The notes under the pieces were generated by a model. The model ran no database searches. It had not been told where the DNA came from and saw only the letters and a list, made by a program, of their open reading frames with translations. 64,000 nt of DNA from Aureliella helgolandensis (GTDB lineage: Bacteria; Planctomycetota; Planctomycetia; Pirellulales; Pirellulaceae): assembly GCF_007752135.1 (NCBI RefSeq), contig NZ_CP036298.1, positions 1,488,001-1,552,000 on the forward strand, given 5' to 3'. A program made the translations under genes and the position numbers. Positions 33,843-42,217 of the stretch are shown piece after piece (position 1 is the stretch's first letter; every line of letters starts with the position of its first letter).

Positions 33843-33932
33843 GACGAACAAGATGATGCAGCCGAGTTTGCGTCGGTGCGTTTTCACTCAACAAGTCAAC
33901 CGCGCAAACCGGCTGATCATGGTCGTTATTTC
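33843..33932 (+). repeat. attC site 5
   Basis: GACGAACAAG to GTTATTTC. Arms GAT-G-CAGCCG with CGGCTGATC and GTTTGCG with CGCAAAC. Confidence 0.88.
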
Positions 33933-33952
33933 TCAAGCCCACGGAGCAGACG

Positions 33953-34417
33953 ATGAATGCAACGCGAAGATCTTTCTTTCTGCTGACATTTGCCGCTTTC
34001 GTTGGGAGTTCGACGCTTCACGCTGACGACACATCAAAAACCCCAACCGTGACAGCGCTCGCCGATCTTGATCTGAAGTCTGATGGAAAAGACGTGACAA
34101 TGATCTTTAAGATTACCAAAACGCAACTGATTGGCGGTGCGCACGAGGGTGAATTCCCAAACGCGATATTACACTATGCGGAGATGAAGGAGGCTCCACA
34201 TTTGGTCGTCTATGCCAAAGGTGAACTAGCGGATGCGCTCCATCGTTTTGCATGCATTGGACCAAAAGGACGTTTGATTGGCCGCTCGATCAAAGTGTCG
34301 GGGAAGATCAAAACATACACAGACTTTCCAGAGGGCGAGGACCAAACTCCTATCTACAATCTCAACCTTCGAGACTGGAAGGCATTTCAGATCCTTCCTG
34401 AGCCCGAAGAGAAATAA
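33953..34417 (+). CDS. Cassette: secreted hypothetical protein
   Basis: A 154-residue protein with a signal peptide (MNATRRSFFLLTFAAFVGSS...HADD). The mature part has KSDGKDVTMIFKITKTQLIG and LIGRSIKVSGKIKTYTD, the look of a small beta-barrel that could bind a ligand (OB-like), but no family is claimed. The TAA lies inside attC 6. Confidence 0.72.
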   Translation: MNATRRSFFLLTFAAFVGSSTLHADDTSKTPTVTALADLDLKSDGKDVTMIFKITKTQLIGGAHEGEFPNAILHYAEMKEAPHLVVYAKGELADALHRFACIGPKGRLIGRSIKVSGKIKTYTDFPEGEDQTPIYNLNLRDWKAFQILPEPEEK

Positions 34418-34502
34418 CCATGCGGTGAACCCGAGCGGCGGTTCGGGCGGATCGTGAAATCAGAGGTTCTTGGCCGCCACCGGGTTACCGCGATCGTTAT
34501 CG
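34413..34502 (+). repeat. attC site 6
   Basis: AATAACC to GTTATCG. Arms GCGGT-G-AACCC with GGGTTACCGC and GAGCGGC with GCCGCC. Close in sequence to attC 17. Confidence 0.9.
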
Positions 34503-34538
34503 GACTGAAGACCGTATACCTAAGACGGGAGATTGAAA

Positions 34539-35552
34539 GTGGTACATCACCCCAATCGCACTCAGGCACGGCAAGCACTAACGCTGATCGAGACGGTCGC
34601 CTCGATCAGCATCATTGGAATCCTCGCAGCCATTCTCATCCCTGCTGTTCAGGCTGTACGCGAGTCCGCACGAAAAGCACATTGCCAAGACAACCTGAAA
34701 CAGATTGCACTCGCTACGCATGCATTTCACAACGCGAACAACGCACTCCCTTCCTTCTACAACGGGACATCCCTCCCCTTTCCGCTACAAGAGTGGGATC
34801 TTTTTCATACACACTCTTGGCGTGCTACCCTGCTTCCTCACCTCGAGCAGACCGCCCTCCGTGAATCGATTGCCTGGGATTCGCTGGCGACTTCGTTGGA
34901 GAACGAACCTGTCGCAACCACGGTAGTTCCTCCTTACGTCTGCCCAAGTGGCACGTCTCCAACTACAAACATGGGATGGGTAATCCGATATGGCTCGATG
35001 TCGGTTCCAGAACCCAACCGCACCGAGGCCGACATATGCCAAGTGGTCCGAAGCGATTACGATGCGATGGCTGGAATTCTCGTAATTCCCGACACCTCAC
35101 CGAGTGGCGTAAACCCGTATAGCACAAAGTTCGTTCGCTGGGGCGTCTGGGGTTGGCCCGACTTTGACAACAATGCAATCTCCGGCGGCAAACTACTGCG
35201 GTACCGGCCTGGAAAATTCAGAGACATATCGGATGGCCTGTCCAACACAATCATGCTGGTCGAACGCGGTGGACGCCCGATACATCTTGTCGATGGACGC
35301 CCCAAGGCAACCCCAGACAACCCAGACGCAGTCTACCTCGGTCAAACGGGATGGTCGGCGAGCAATACATTCGTATGGGCCATCAATGGCCACAATGTTG
35401 GAATTAATCAGGACAACGCAACTGGCATTTACTCGTCGCATGCAGGCGGCGCGTACATAGCACTTGCTGACGGTTCTGTTTCGTTTCTCACGGAATCCAC
35501 TGATTTCCACACGTTGGCTCGAATGTTTGGCCGCTCGGACGGTGATCGTTAG
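34539..35552 (+). CDS. Cassette: DUF1559 pseudopilin-like protein
   Basis: A protein of 337 residues of the large planctomycete DUF1559 family. It begins with a type II secretion/pilin-like N-terminus: LTLIETVASISIIGILAAIL with the conserved Glu, then AVRESARKAHCQDNLKQIAL. The C-terminal family block is DGLSNTIMLVE...SSHAGGAYIALADGSVSFL. The start is GTG 34539 (GGGAG upstream) or TTG 34533. Family members are processed by a prepilin peptidase and are thought to be secreted or form filaments; their role is unknown. At over 1 kb it is large for a cassette gene. Confidence 0.85.
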   Translation: MVHHPNRTQARQALTLIETVASISIIGILAAILIPAVQAVRESARKAHCQDNLKQIALATHAFHNANNALPSFYNGTSLPFPLQEWDLFHTHSWRATLLPHLEQTALRESIAWDSLATSLENEPVATTVVPPYVCPSGTSPTTNMGWVIRYGSMSVPEPNRTEADICQVVRSDYDAMAGILVIPDTSPSGVNPYSTKFVRWGVWGWPDFDNNAISGGKLLRYRPGKFRDISDGLSNTIMLVERGGRPIHLVDGRPKATPDNPDAVYLGQTGWSASNTFVWAINGHNVGINQDNATGIYSSHAGGAYIALADGSVSFLTESTDFHTLARMFGRSDGDR

Positions 35553-35582
35553 TTTATCCAGTCGCGTAAATTCACCATGGCC

Positions 35583-35671
35583 GATAACCATGCCGTGCAC
35601 CGAAGGACGGCTTGCGCGGTTTTTGAAGTGGAAAGTCAACTGTCCGTCCTCGGTGACGGCTACCGTTCGCC
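35583..35671 (+). repeat. attC site 7
   Basis: GATAACC to GTTCGCC. Arms GCCGT-G-CACCGA with TCGGTGACGGC and GGACGG with CCGTCC. Confidence 0.88.
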
Positions 35672-35752
35672 TGCCCTAAATCACTCTTGACACACTTCCA
35701 GAGGCAAATCTATATCCACATGAGGTTGTGGACACTCAACAGGAGATGGGAA

Positions 35753-36208
35753 ATGAATAACCACCAACAACGCTATGCCGTTTTGTTTAGTGTCTTGACG
35801 GCTTTCGTCACTACGATCGTCATCTTCATGCTCAACGAAGGTGCTCTTAGGCTCTCCACACGCACATATGAGAACCTTCCCGGTTTAGTGTTATTCTTCT
35901 TCTTGCATGCTACAATCGTGATCGCTGCCACATCGTTCTGGCGACACTTTCGTTCATTCTTGTTCGGCTCATATACCCCTAAGTCAAATGCGGCTTCCGT
36001 CTGTGGCGTCATACTTGCCTTTGGCTGGTGGGGGCTTCCGATACTGCTCCAACACACAACTCAGATCGACTACTACCTCGTCGAATCAAGACCACTTTCT
36101 TATTGTTACGGTTTAATCACGTTTTCCGTCTGGGTGGTGATCTCCATAGAGTGCGAAGCGTACCTATCCATACGACGCTTAACTTCGGTCCAGCGTAGCC
36201 ACGCCTAG
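35753..36208 (+). CDS. Cassette: multi-pass membrane protein
   Basis: A 151-residue protein with four hydrophobic segments: YAVLFSVLTAFVTTIVIFML, LPGLVLFFFLHATIVIAATS, SVCGVILAFGWWGLPILL and YCYGLITFSVWVVISIE. AGGAG lies 8 nt upstream of the ATG at 35753; the frame opens at 35687. No family. The TAG touches attC 8. Confidence 0.72.
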   Translation: MNNHQQRYAVLFSVLTAFVTTIVIFMLNEGALRLSTRTYENLPGLVLFFFLHATIVIAATSFWRHFRSFLFGSYTPKSNAASVCGVILAFGWWGLPILLQHTTQIDYYLVESRPLSYCYGLITFSVWVVISIECEAYLSIRRLTSVQRSHA

Positions 36209-36296
36209 GCGAACCACGCATTGAACGGGAGTTCGCGAGCCCGTCCAACTTGCTAAAATGTCAAACGCGCGAACCCCGTTAATGCCGACGTTCGTC
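36209..36296 (+). repeat. attC site 8
   Basis: GCGAACC to GTTCGTC. Arms GCATT-G-AACGGG with CCCGTTAATGC and GTTCGCG with CGCGAAC. Confidence 0.9.
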
Positions 36297-36366
36297 GGAC
36301 GCGCAGGTTAGTTGTGGGTGCTGTCGGGCACCGAAGTCTGGACAACATCGCGGACTGTGAATCGCA

Positions 36367-36669
36367 TTGCGCCCCGCTTTTTTGCAACATCAACTAAATC
36401 AATTCGTGGGCATCATTCTATTGTTCAAAATCCAGCGACCACGGTTTGGCCTGAAAGATATATTCTGGACGGTTCTCGTCGCCGCTCTGATCGCAGGTTG
36501 GTGGGCCGACCATGCTCGGCAACAACGAGACATTGAGACGCTGTTTCGAACAATGCGCCGTGAGACGCCATGGCTCGTGGAAACGGAGTTACCGGACTGG
36601 ATTACGAATCAAATGCGAATAGAAGCAAAAAACAAAAAGGGAATCTCTCCAACTCCAAGACGCGAATAA
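36367..36669 (+). CDS. Cassette: small membrane protein
   Basis: Up to 100 residues from TTG 36367; a GTG at 36406 is equally possible. RPRFGLKDIFWTVLVAALIAG is a membrane anchor of the common planctomycete FxLKxxFWxxLVxA kind, followed by a short charged tail. Function unknown. Confidence 0.55.
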   Translation: MRPAFLQHQLNQFVGIILLFKIQRPRFGLKDIFWTVLVAALIAGWWADHARQQRDIETLFRTMRRETPWLVETELPDWITNQMRIEAKNKKGISPTPRRE

Positions 36670-36720
36670 TCCGAGTTAATCCAAAAAAGTCGATGTTGGC
36701 TCATCGTGTTGCGAACATTC

Positions 36721-36810
36721 GACGAACCATCCGATGCAACCGAGCGGCGAAGTCGGGCGTTTTGAAGTGGATGATCATCCGTCGCCGCCGGCTGATCGGT
36801 AACGTTATCT
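36721..36810 (+). repeat. attC site 9
   Basis: GACGAACC to GTTATC. Arms CCGAT-G-CAACCG with CGGCTGATCGG and GCGGCGA with TCGCCGC. Confidence 0.88.
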
Positions 36811-36822
36811 AATCAAGAATCC

Positions 36823-37320
36823 ATGACCGAAGAGATCAGAGTCTCCTACCGACTGAGCCTGTCCGAGTTCATGCGCGCGTGTGAAGCTCATTGGCGCGCG
36901 CAGCGACAGGGGACGGTATCAAACGCGATCGCCGGTGCGTTAGCGCTGGCGACTGGAATCGGCCTTTGGTTTTTCAACTGGTTTTGGCTAGCACTGACTC
37001 TTGCCATCCTAGGATGTGCCCTGCTAGGGCTGATTGGGATACGACAGGTTCTGTGGCGGAAGGCATTCCGAGATGCCCGTAAGTATCATGGTGAGATTTC
37101 CGTGTCCTTCTCCAACGATGGCGTGCATGTCGAGACGCTGGAAGGAAAATCGGATCTCAACTGGGGCTTCTTCTCGTGGTATCTTGATACGCCGGAACAC
37201 GTCCTGCTATACATGACTAAGAGAACCTTTTCCGTAATTCCCAGATCGGCTTTCAGTGAAACCCGGACTGAGGACGCATTTCGGCTGCTGGTAACCTCGA
37301 AGCTCCCCGTGATCAGATAA
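36823..37320 (+). CDS. Cassette: YcxB-like membrane protein
   Basis: A 165-residue protein with two adjacent transmembrane helices at about 38-70 (IAGALALATGIGLWFFNW, WLALTLAILGCALLGLIG) and a C-terminal domain (ISVSFSNDGVHVETLEGKSD, then LLYMTKRTFSVIPRSAF) typical of YcxB-like proteins. Their function is unknown. The start, 14 bp after attC 9, and the TAA inside attC 10 show that it is a compact cassette. Confidence 0.78.
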   Translation: MTEEIRVSYRLSLSEFMRACEAHWRAQRQGTVSNAIAGALALATGIGLWFFNWFWLALTLAILGCALLGLIGIRQVLWRKAFRDARKYHGEISVSFSNDGVHVETLEGKSDLNWGFFSWYLDTPEHVLLYMTKRTFSVIPRSAFSETRTEDAFRLLVTSKLPVIR

Positions 37321-37404
37321 CCAAGGGTTGCATCCGAGCCGTAAATAGCGTGTTGGTTTTGCTTGCAAGTCAACTCACGGCCGGCTGAACCCTGGCCGTT
37401 ATCC
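37316..37404 (+). repeat. attC site 10
   Basis: GATAACC to GTTATCC. Arms AGGGTT-G-CATCCG with CGGCTGAACCCT and AGCCGT with ACGGCC. Confidence 0.9.
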
Positions 37405-37436
37405 GCTTGAGTTCGCTGCTCACTGAGCCCCGACTG

Positions 37437-37943
37437 ATGACATTTCCCCGTTTTGGTTTAAGACGCCTCTTTCTGTTGACACTCGCATGTGCTTGCTGTG
37501 CTGCGTTCACCACCTGGGTGATTACAGCACGCAAGTATGCAAGGCAGCAGGCAGGTCTTGGCATACAGAGCAAAATTGAGCACTGGCCGTATGTACTGCG
37601 CAATTTGCTAAAAGATGCCCCAAGTCTTGGAACGGGCGTTACACCCTGCGGATTGACTGCAGGATTTGACCAAAGCTCTATTTGGAGAGTAAACTCCAAC
37701 GCTCCAATAATTGACTTCCTCAAATCTCAACAAAATCTTGAGATTACGGATCGATCACACTCTAAAGCAAATTACTTAATCAAAGCGTTGCCTGTCGAAT
37801 GGCCGAAGCAAAACTGGAAATCCTCCACGTGGTATGCAACGCCCGGTTTTGGCACGCAGCATATTGAAGTTACTGACCTCTACTTGATGGCAATCGATTC
37901 TGACACGGGTGACGCGATCGTTTATCATGAAAATCATTTTTGA
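37437..37943 (+). CDS. Cassette: membrane-anchored hypothetical protein
   Basis: A 168-residue protein with one N-terminal transmembrane helix (FGLRRLFLLTLACACCAAFT) and a soluble domain with several Trp. The ATG at 37437 begins MTFPRFGLRRL, the usual planctomycete anchor pattern; the frame opens 30 nt earlier. No family. Confidence 0.7.
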   Translation: MTFPRFGLRRLFLLTLACACCAAFTTWVITARKYARQQAGLGIQSKIEHWPYVLRNLLKDAPSLGTGVTPCGLTAGFDQSSIWRVNSNAPIIDFLKSQQNLEITDRSHSKANYLIKALPVEWPKQNWKSSTWYATPGFGTQHIEVTDLYLMAIDSDTGDAIVYHENHF

Positions 37944-37955
37944 ACTGAAATTGCG

Positions 37956-38045
37956 GATAACCAAGGGATGAACGAAAGTTCCGGTGGCTCGTTCACTTTG
38001 CACAAATACTCGCTCGCCGGAACTTCGTTATCCCCATCGTTGAAC
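37956..38045 (+). repeat. attC site 11, interrupted at its end by the IS91-type element
   Basis: GATAACC to GTTGAAC. Arms GGGAT-G-AACGAA with TTCGTTATCCC and GTTCCGG with CCGGAAC. The last four bases, GAAC (38042-38045), are the type of target used by IS91 elements, and the element appears to start right after them. Confidence 0.88.
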
Positions 38046-38423
38046 TAAACCGCTTCACTTTCAATTTTCTCGTAACTCTAAGCAGACTTCTTCTGCGTAT
38101 CTCACGCGAGCTACTTCTCGCCTCTTGCTGGTGCGGTGCTTTGCATTGCGATGGCTCTGCACCGGCTACAGTCGCCTAGCTCGATGGCTTTGCCTGCTCG
38201 GCCGCGTGTTGACTTCGGCCAGTCCCAGCGGTGACGGTGCGATTGCATGGCCACTCCGACGAGTACGACTGAGTGGCATGAGCGAGGTAAGTGAGCTGCC
38301 TCCCCCCGTTCCGAATTTAACGATTATCCGACTTGCGCTTTCTGAAACCCCAATCATGCTGGGGATTAATGTCGCATTTCTGCGGCAAGTTTGACTTCCC
38401 GTTTTCAGTAAGGCTTCAGCGCA
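38046..38423 (+). other. Left non-coding end of the IS91-type element
   Basis: About 380 bp without a supported gene, between attC 11 and the recombinase gene. It is expected to hold one terminus of the element and the promoter of its operon. No clear hairpin was assigned. Confidence 0.5.
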
Positions 38424-39359
38424 ATGCCCAGCTCTTTTCGCAAGCATACTCTTGCATCCATTAAACGTATGGCCGAGGACATGTTGCTCCGCAACATGGC
38501 AATTAGAACCATCGATTCCTACACCTTCCACGTTGGGCGTTTTTCCAAGCACTTCGGAAAACTCCCCGAGGATCTGGGCCCCGAAGAGATTCGCGAATTC
38601 CAACTGTGGATGATCCAAGTGAAAAAATGTTCGTGGAGTTCGTTTAATCAAGCTGTTTGTGGCCTACGGTTTCTCTACACCTTCACGCTCCCCAGGCCGT
38701 GGGTCGTGAAAATGATTCCGTTCGGCAACCGGCCTAAGAAGTTACCCGTTGTGCTGGGGCAGGAAGAAGTACACAGGCTGATCGAGTGTGTAACAGTTCC
38801 CAAACATCGAGCGGTCCTACTGACTCTCTACTCGGCCGGGCTAAGGCTCAGCGAAGCAACCAACCTAAAGCTCCCGGACATCGACTCCGAGCGGATGCAA
38901 CTGCGGATCATTCAAGCCAAGGGGCGCAAGGATCGCTACGTACCGCTCTCACCAAGGCTCTTGGCCGAACTACGAGAGTACTGGAAGATCAACAAGCCGA
39001 ACCAGTACATCTTTCCGGGCAAGACCAACGATGTGCCACTTTCCGGAGCAACCATTCAGAAGACTTGCAAGATGGCCGCCGCACAGGCGCACATCAAGAA
39101 GATCGTTACTCCACATACTCTGAGACATTCTTTTGCGACCGGACTTTTGGAAGCAGGCGTCGATCTGATGGCGATCAGCAAGCTGCTCGGGCACAGCAGC
39201 TTTACAACAACGATGATCTATTTACACTGTCGGCGAGAGCACTTGGGATCGACCCCCAGCCCGATCGACTGGCTCCCGGCCCGGCAGTGCCCGCGCTGGA
39301 TCGACCCGTCGCTGCAAGCTCCCAGCCCCAGCTCGACGCCCGCGAGCGATCCGATCTGA
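38424..39359 (+). CDS. XerC/D-like tyrosine recombinase of the IS91-type element
   Basis: A 311-residue recombinase with all catalytic residues: Arg141 (YSAGLRLSEATNL), Lys166 (AKGRKDRYVPLS), His231 and Arg234 (TPHTLRHSFATG), His257 (LLGHSSFTTT) and Tyr266. The N-terminus is a SAM-like core-binding domain. It is not taken as an integron integrase: no IntI-type extra segment is visible near the second active-site box, and its 3' end overlaps the transposase start, so the two genes form one unit. The C-terminal Pro/Ser tail lies within that overlap. Confidence 0.85.
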   Translation: MPSSFRKHTLASIKRMAEDMLLRNMAIRTIDSYTFHVGRFSKHFGKLPEDLGPEEIREFQLWMIQVKKCSWSSFNQAVCGLRFLYTFTLPRPWVVKMIPFGNRPKKLPVVLGQEEVHRLIECVTVPKHRAVLLTLYSAGLRLSEATNLKLPDIDSERMQLRIIQAKGRKDRYVPLSPRLLAELREYWKINKPNQYIFPGKTNDVPLSGATIQKTCKMAAAQAHIKKIVTPHTLRHSFATGLLEAGVDLMAISKLLGHSSFTTTMIYLHCRREHLGSTPSPIDWLPARQCPRWIDPSLQAPSPSSTPASDPI

Positions 39360-40591
39360 GTGTGGCCAGCATACTCAAGCGGTACACGGCTGACTTCATC
39401 AGCAAGTATCGACCGAGTCTCTCACGACAAGTCGAAAGCACACTAGCGAGGATCGGCTTCTGCCGCACCGCAGCCATGGGAGGTCGCACCTATGCTTGCA
39501 ATCAGTGCCAGACCAAGATCTCGCTCTACAACTCGTGCGCCGACCGGCACTGCCCGCAGTGTAGTGGGGCTCGGCGCGCCGACTGGCTCGATAGAGCCGC
39601 TGAGCTACTGTTGCCAGACGTAACTTACTTCCAAGTTGTCTTCACGTTGCCAGACAAACTATCTCCGCTGATACTCGGTAATCGTCGCAAACTCTATCGT
39701 ACCTTGATGCATACTGCTTGGGAGGCGCTCAAGGAGTGTATTGAAACCAAGCTTGGCATGCAGGCCTCTGCCATGATGGTCTTGCATACTTGGAATCAAC
39801 GGCTGGGGCACCATCCTCACGTGCACCTCCTCGTTCCCGGCAGCGGCCCATCACTGGACGGACGGCGTTGGATCGAGTGTCGGCAAACCAAGCCCACGGG
39901 GAACTCACCCGCCAAGCCAACGTTGGTGGACAACAAGGAACTCAGTCGAGAATTCAGCGAACGTTTCCTACGTAAACTAAAATCGCTGCACCGTCGCGGC
40001 AAGCTGGATCTTGAAGAAGAATTGGCGGGACTTCAAGAGCCGCTGGCTTGGGCCAAATTCACTGACACTCTCCTCGCACACGACTGGTGTGTCTTCATCG
40101 AGCGACCACCGACGTCCAAGTCGTCTCCGGAGCACGTCTTGAAGTACTTGGCCAGATACATGACTGGTGGCCCCATCTCGGATCGACGCTTGGTGAGCTG
40201 CGATAACGACATCGTCACGTTCATGGCTCGCAACAAGGACAAACACAGCTCGGCTAGTCAAGTTTCAGAGAAACTCTCTGGAGTTGAGTTCATTCGATGT
40301 TGGTCACTCCACATTCTTCCCAAGGGTTTTACCAAGTCACGTTGCTTCGGAGGCTACAGCAGTGCTCGCCGCACGGCCTTCATCGCCTTGTGCAAGCAGC
40401 TCCATCCGCTCGCCGTGACGGAACAATGCGATCCTCAAGTCAACGACGCAATCACAGAGACGCAGGACATTCCGACAGAGCGTTGTTGTGCCAAATGCCA
40501 ACAACCCATGCAACTCCTCTCCGAGACTCGTCGTCCGAGCTGGCGGGACCTATTCTATGGCCCCAACCATCACTCTTGGTTCGAGAGTTAG
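39287..40591 (+). CDS. IS91-family HUH (rolling-circle) transposase
   Basis: About 434 residues from GTG 39287; a second GTG at 39362 is possible, and no ATG is near. An N-terminal zinc finger (CNQC...C..RHCPQC, residues 71-92) is followed by the HUH motif HHPHVHLLVPG (His176, His180 type) and the tyrosine region KYLARYMTGG (Tyr287 and Tyr291), which makes the 5' phosphotyrosine link in rolling-circle transposition. A C-terminal Cys pair CAKCQQP may bind another zinc. It overlaps the recombinase gene by 73 nt. Confidence 0.9.
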   Translation: MPALDRPVAASSQPQLDARERSDLSVASILKRYTADFISKYRPSLSRQVESTLARIGFCRTAAMGGRTYACNQCQTKISLYNSCADRHCPQCSGARRADWLDRAAELLLPDVTYFQVVFTLPDKLSPLILGNRRKLYRTLMHTAWEALKECIETKLGMQASAMMVLHTWNQRLGHHPHVHLLVPGSGPSLDGRRWIECRQTKPTGNSPAKPTLVDNKELSREFSERFLRKLKSLHRRGKLDLEEELAGLQEPLAWAKFTDTLLAHDWCVFIERPPTSKSSPEHVLKYLARYMTGGPISDRRLVSCDNDIVTFMARNKDKHSSASQVSEKLSGVEFIRCWSLHILPKGFTKSRCFGGYSSARRTAFIALCKQLHPLAVTEQCDPQVNDAITETQDIPTERCCAKCQQPMQLLSETRRPSWRDLFYGPNHHSWFES

Positions 40592-40848
40592 ACTAGTGCC
40601 CCTACGCTACGACATCGTTACAGTATCCTGCTCCGATGCATACGCATTGACGGCCAACCGCTGCCCGCTGGTCACAGTTCACCGACGAAACAGTCCCCAA
40701 CTGACGTCAGATTCTCTACGCGACTGCCCGGCAGCTCAACAAACTGCTTGCCAAGCCATCTCTGACTAGGCTAAACTGACTCTCATCAGACGCCAGCTCA
40801 ATACTATCCGCATAGGACCCGTCGAGCGAAGCGTCTCAGCTCAACGGA

Positions 40849-40894
40849 CAATCTATCCCTCCGTGCTCGCTGCGCTCCCAGTTGGGATAGATTG
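40849..40894. repeat. Inverted repeat at the right end of the IS91-type element
   Basis: CAATCTATCCC (40849-40859) with GGGATAGATTG (40884-40894), 24-nt loop. A terminal hairpin of this kind is expected at an IS91 origin or terminus. Confidence 0.7.
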
Positions 40895-40933
40895 CTATTC
40901 GTTATCCCAGTCACGAATTGTAGAAGCACACCA

Positions 40934-41611
40934 TTGCTTGAGCTTGACCGCAAGCCGCTGTCCGTCATCCAGGCTGACGCATCGCTTTTCGCTGGACGGC
41001 TCGGTATCGATATCGAAACGGATTTCGGAGCAATCGCTTTAGACAACATTCCCGTTCCTGACGTCTCTGATTTCACCGCTCTTCTGGACTACCGTATTCG
41101 TATTCCCAATTGCCACGAATACAATTACGAGGACCCGTTGCTGCGACCGTGGTTTAGCACGGAAATGGGCTATTCTGACGTAAATCGACTCGATACTTCG
41201 CTACGCCTTCGGGACGACAGGCTTCTCTCTGTCACGATTGACCTATCAACCTCCGAAACCGAAGGATCTCTTCCCCAAAATCTACGCGGATCATTGCTTG
41301 CCAACTGCAGCCCCGTGGATTCAACGCAACTGCTAACTTTTTCCGGGCCGATACCGATTCGTTTCGCCGAAAGCTACTTGCCCATACTTGGCTTACCGAG
41401 CTTGCCCTCTAACGCAACCCTAAAACATGTCACTTCTGCTTTCGGCAAACCGGACCACACTGGCGGTTCAGCCAACTCAAAACATGGTTCCGTCCCTGCA
41501 TGGATCCGCTATACTCTTCCTAGCTGCTACTTGCGATTCCAAATCGAAGGCGAGCTAATTTCGATTTTCACGATCATGAGCCTGTCTGACCCGCCGTGTG
41601 ACCTGCTCTAG
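40934..41611 (+). CDS. Cassette: hypothetical protein
   Basis: About 225 residues from TTG 40934. The frame opens at 40892, inside the IS91 end, so the original start may have been changed by the insertion. Acidic, with many Ser/Leu; segments such as DVSDFTALLDYRIRIPNCHE and LKHVTSAFGKPDHTGGSANS. No membrane segment or family recognised. Confidence 0.6.
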   Translation: MLELDRKPLSVIQADASLFAGRLGIDIETDFGAIALDNIPVPDVSDFTALLDYRIRIPNCHEYNYEDPLLRPWFSTEMGYSDVNRLDTSLRLRDDRLLSVTIDLSTSETEGSLPQNLRGSLLANCSPVDSTQLLTFSGPIPIRFAESYLPILGLPSLPSNATLKHVTSAFGKPDHTGGSANSKHGSVPAWIRYTLPSCYLRFQIEGELISIFTIMSLSDPPCDLL

Positions 41612-41618
41612 TAATTGG

Positions 41619-41706
41619 GATAACCATGTCGTGCAGCGGAGTACGGCATCAGGCGTTTCGAAGTTGACAATCCATCGGCCGTACCCGCTGACGACTGACG
41701 TTATTT
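41619..41706 (+). repeat. attC site 12
   Basis: GATAACC to GTTATTT. Arms GTCGT-G-CAGCGG with CCGCTGACGAC and GTACGGC with GCCGTAC. Confidence 0.9.
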
Positions 41707-41752
41707 GATTGAAGTGCATCACCCTCAGTTTTTACGATGAAGTTTTGCTTGC

Positions 41753-42067
41753 ATGACCGAAACCGAATACTGCTATGAGACTCCATTCGGTATCGACGTG
41801 CTGTCTGTCTCGATCGACGCTCGCCCACGTGTCGCAACCCTCACGATTCAGCATCGCGATGTCACATCTGTACTGATTTTTGAAAACCCATCGCCTATTT
41901 CGTCTTTCGCTGGCCTGTTCGAAGACTTGGAACGCATCCGAATCTCGGATCGAAATTTCTACGGATCGCAGCTTGCATTTGGCCGTTATGACGTTCAAAT
42001 GTGGGACGAGGACACGCCGTACGCAAGCTTCGACTGTGACAACTTCCAAGCAGACGGTGCGGTGTGA
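41753..42067 (+). CDS. Cassette: small acidic hypothetical protein
   Basis: A 104-residue beta-rich acidic protein (GIDVLSVSIDARPRVATLTI, ending in YASFDCDNFQADGAV). No signal or membrane segment. Followed by attC 13. Function unknown. Confidence 0.65.
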   Translation: MTETEYCYETPFGIDVLSVSIDARPRVATLTIQHRDVTSVLIFENPSPISSFAGLFEDLERIRISDRNFYGSQLAFGRYDVQMWDEDTPYASFDCDNFQADGAV

Positions 42068-42090
42068 CACATGGATGCCCAACGCCTGCA

Positions 42091-42180
42091 AATAACAAAG
42101 CCATGCAACGGAGCCGCGTGTCAAACGTTTTGACAATGGTTGACGCGCTCGTCGCGGCCCGCTGATGGCTACCGTTCCCC
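42091..42180 (+). repeat. attC site 13
   Basis: AATAACAAAG to GTTCCCC. Arms GCCAT-G-CAACGG with CCGCTGATGGC (one mismatch) and GCCGCG with CGCGGC. Confidence 0.88.
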
Positions 42181-42217
42181 GTCAATTGGGCTTGTCCCTC
42201 GTAATCGGATATTTACC

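Larger units (their letters stand above)
38046..40896 (+). mobile_element. IS91-family element with a linked tyrosine recombinase gene
   Basis: About 2.85 kb between attC 11 and the next cassette. It holds two overlapping rightward genes, a XerC-like recombinase and an HUH transposase. The left border is set after the GAAC of attC 11. The right border is set after an 11-bp inverted repeat (40849-40894). TTCGTTATCCC occurs just left (38025-38035) and just right (40897-40907) of the element. Some IS91 relatives are known to carry a tyrosine-recombinase gene next to the transposase. Confidence 0.75.

Noticed and set aside
38424-39359. Integron integrase (IntI) for the cassette array
   Set aside because: It lies in the middle of the array, overlaps an IS91-type transposase gene, and shows no IntI-specific extra segment near the second active-site box. 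Orientation and place do not fit an intI-attI platform.
42140-42217. Upstream start of the BamE-like gene
   Set aside because: The extra codons lie in and just after attC site 13; a signal peptide begins only at 42218.
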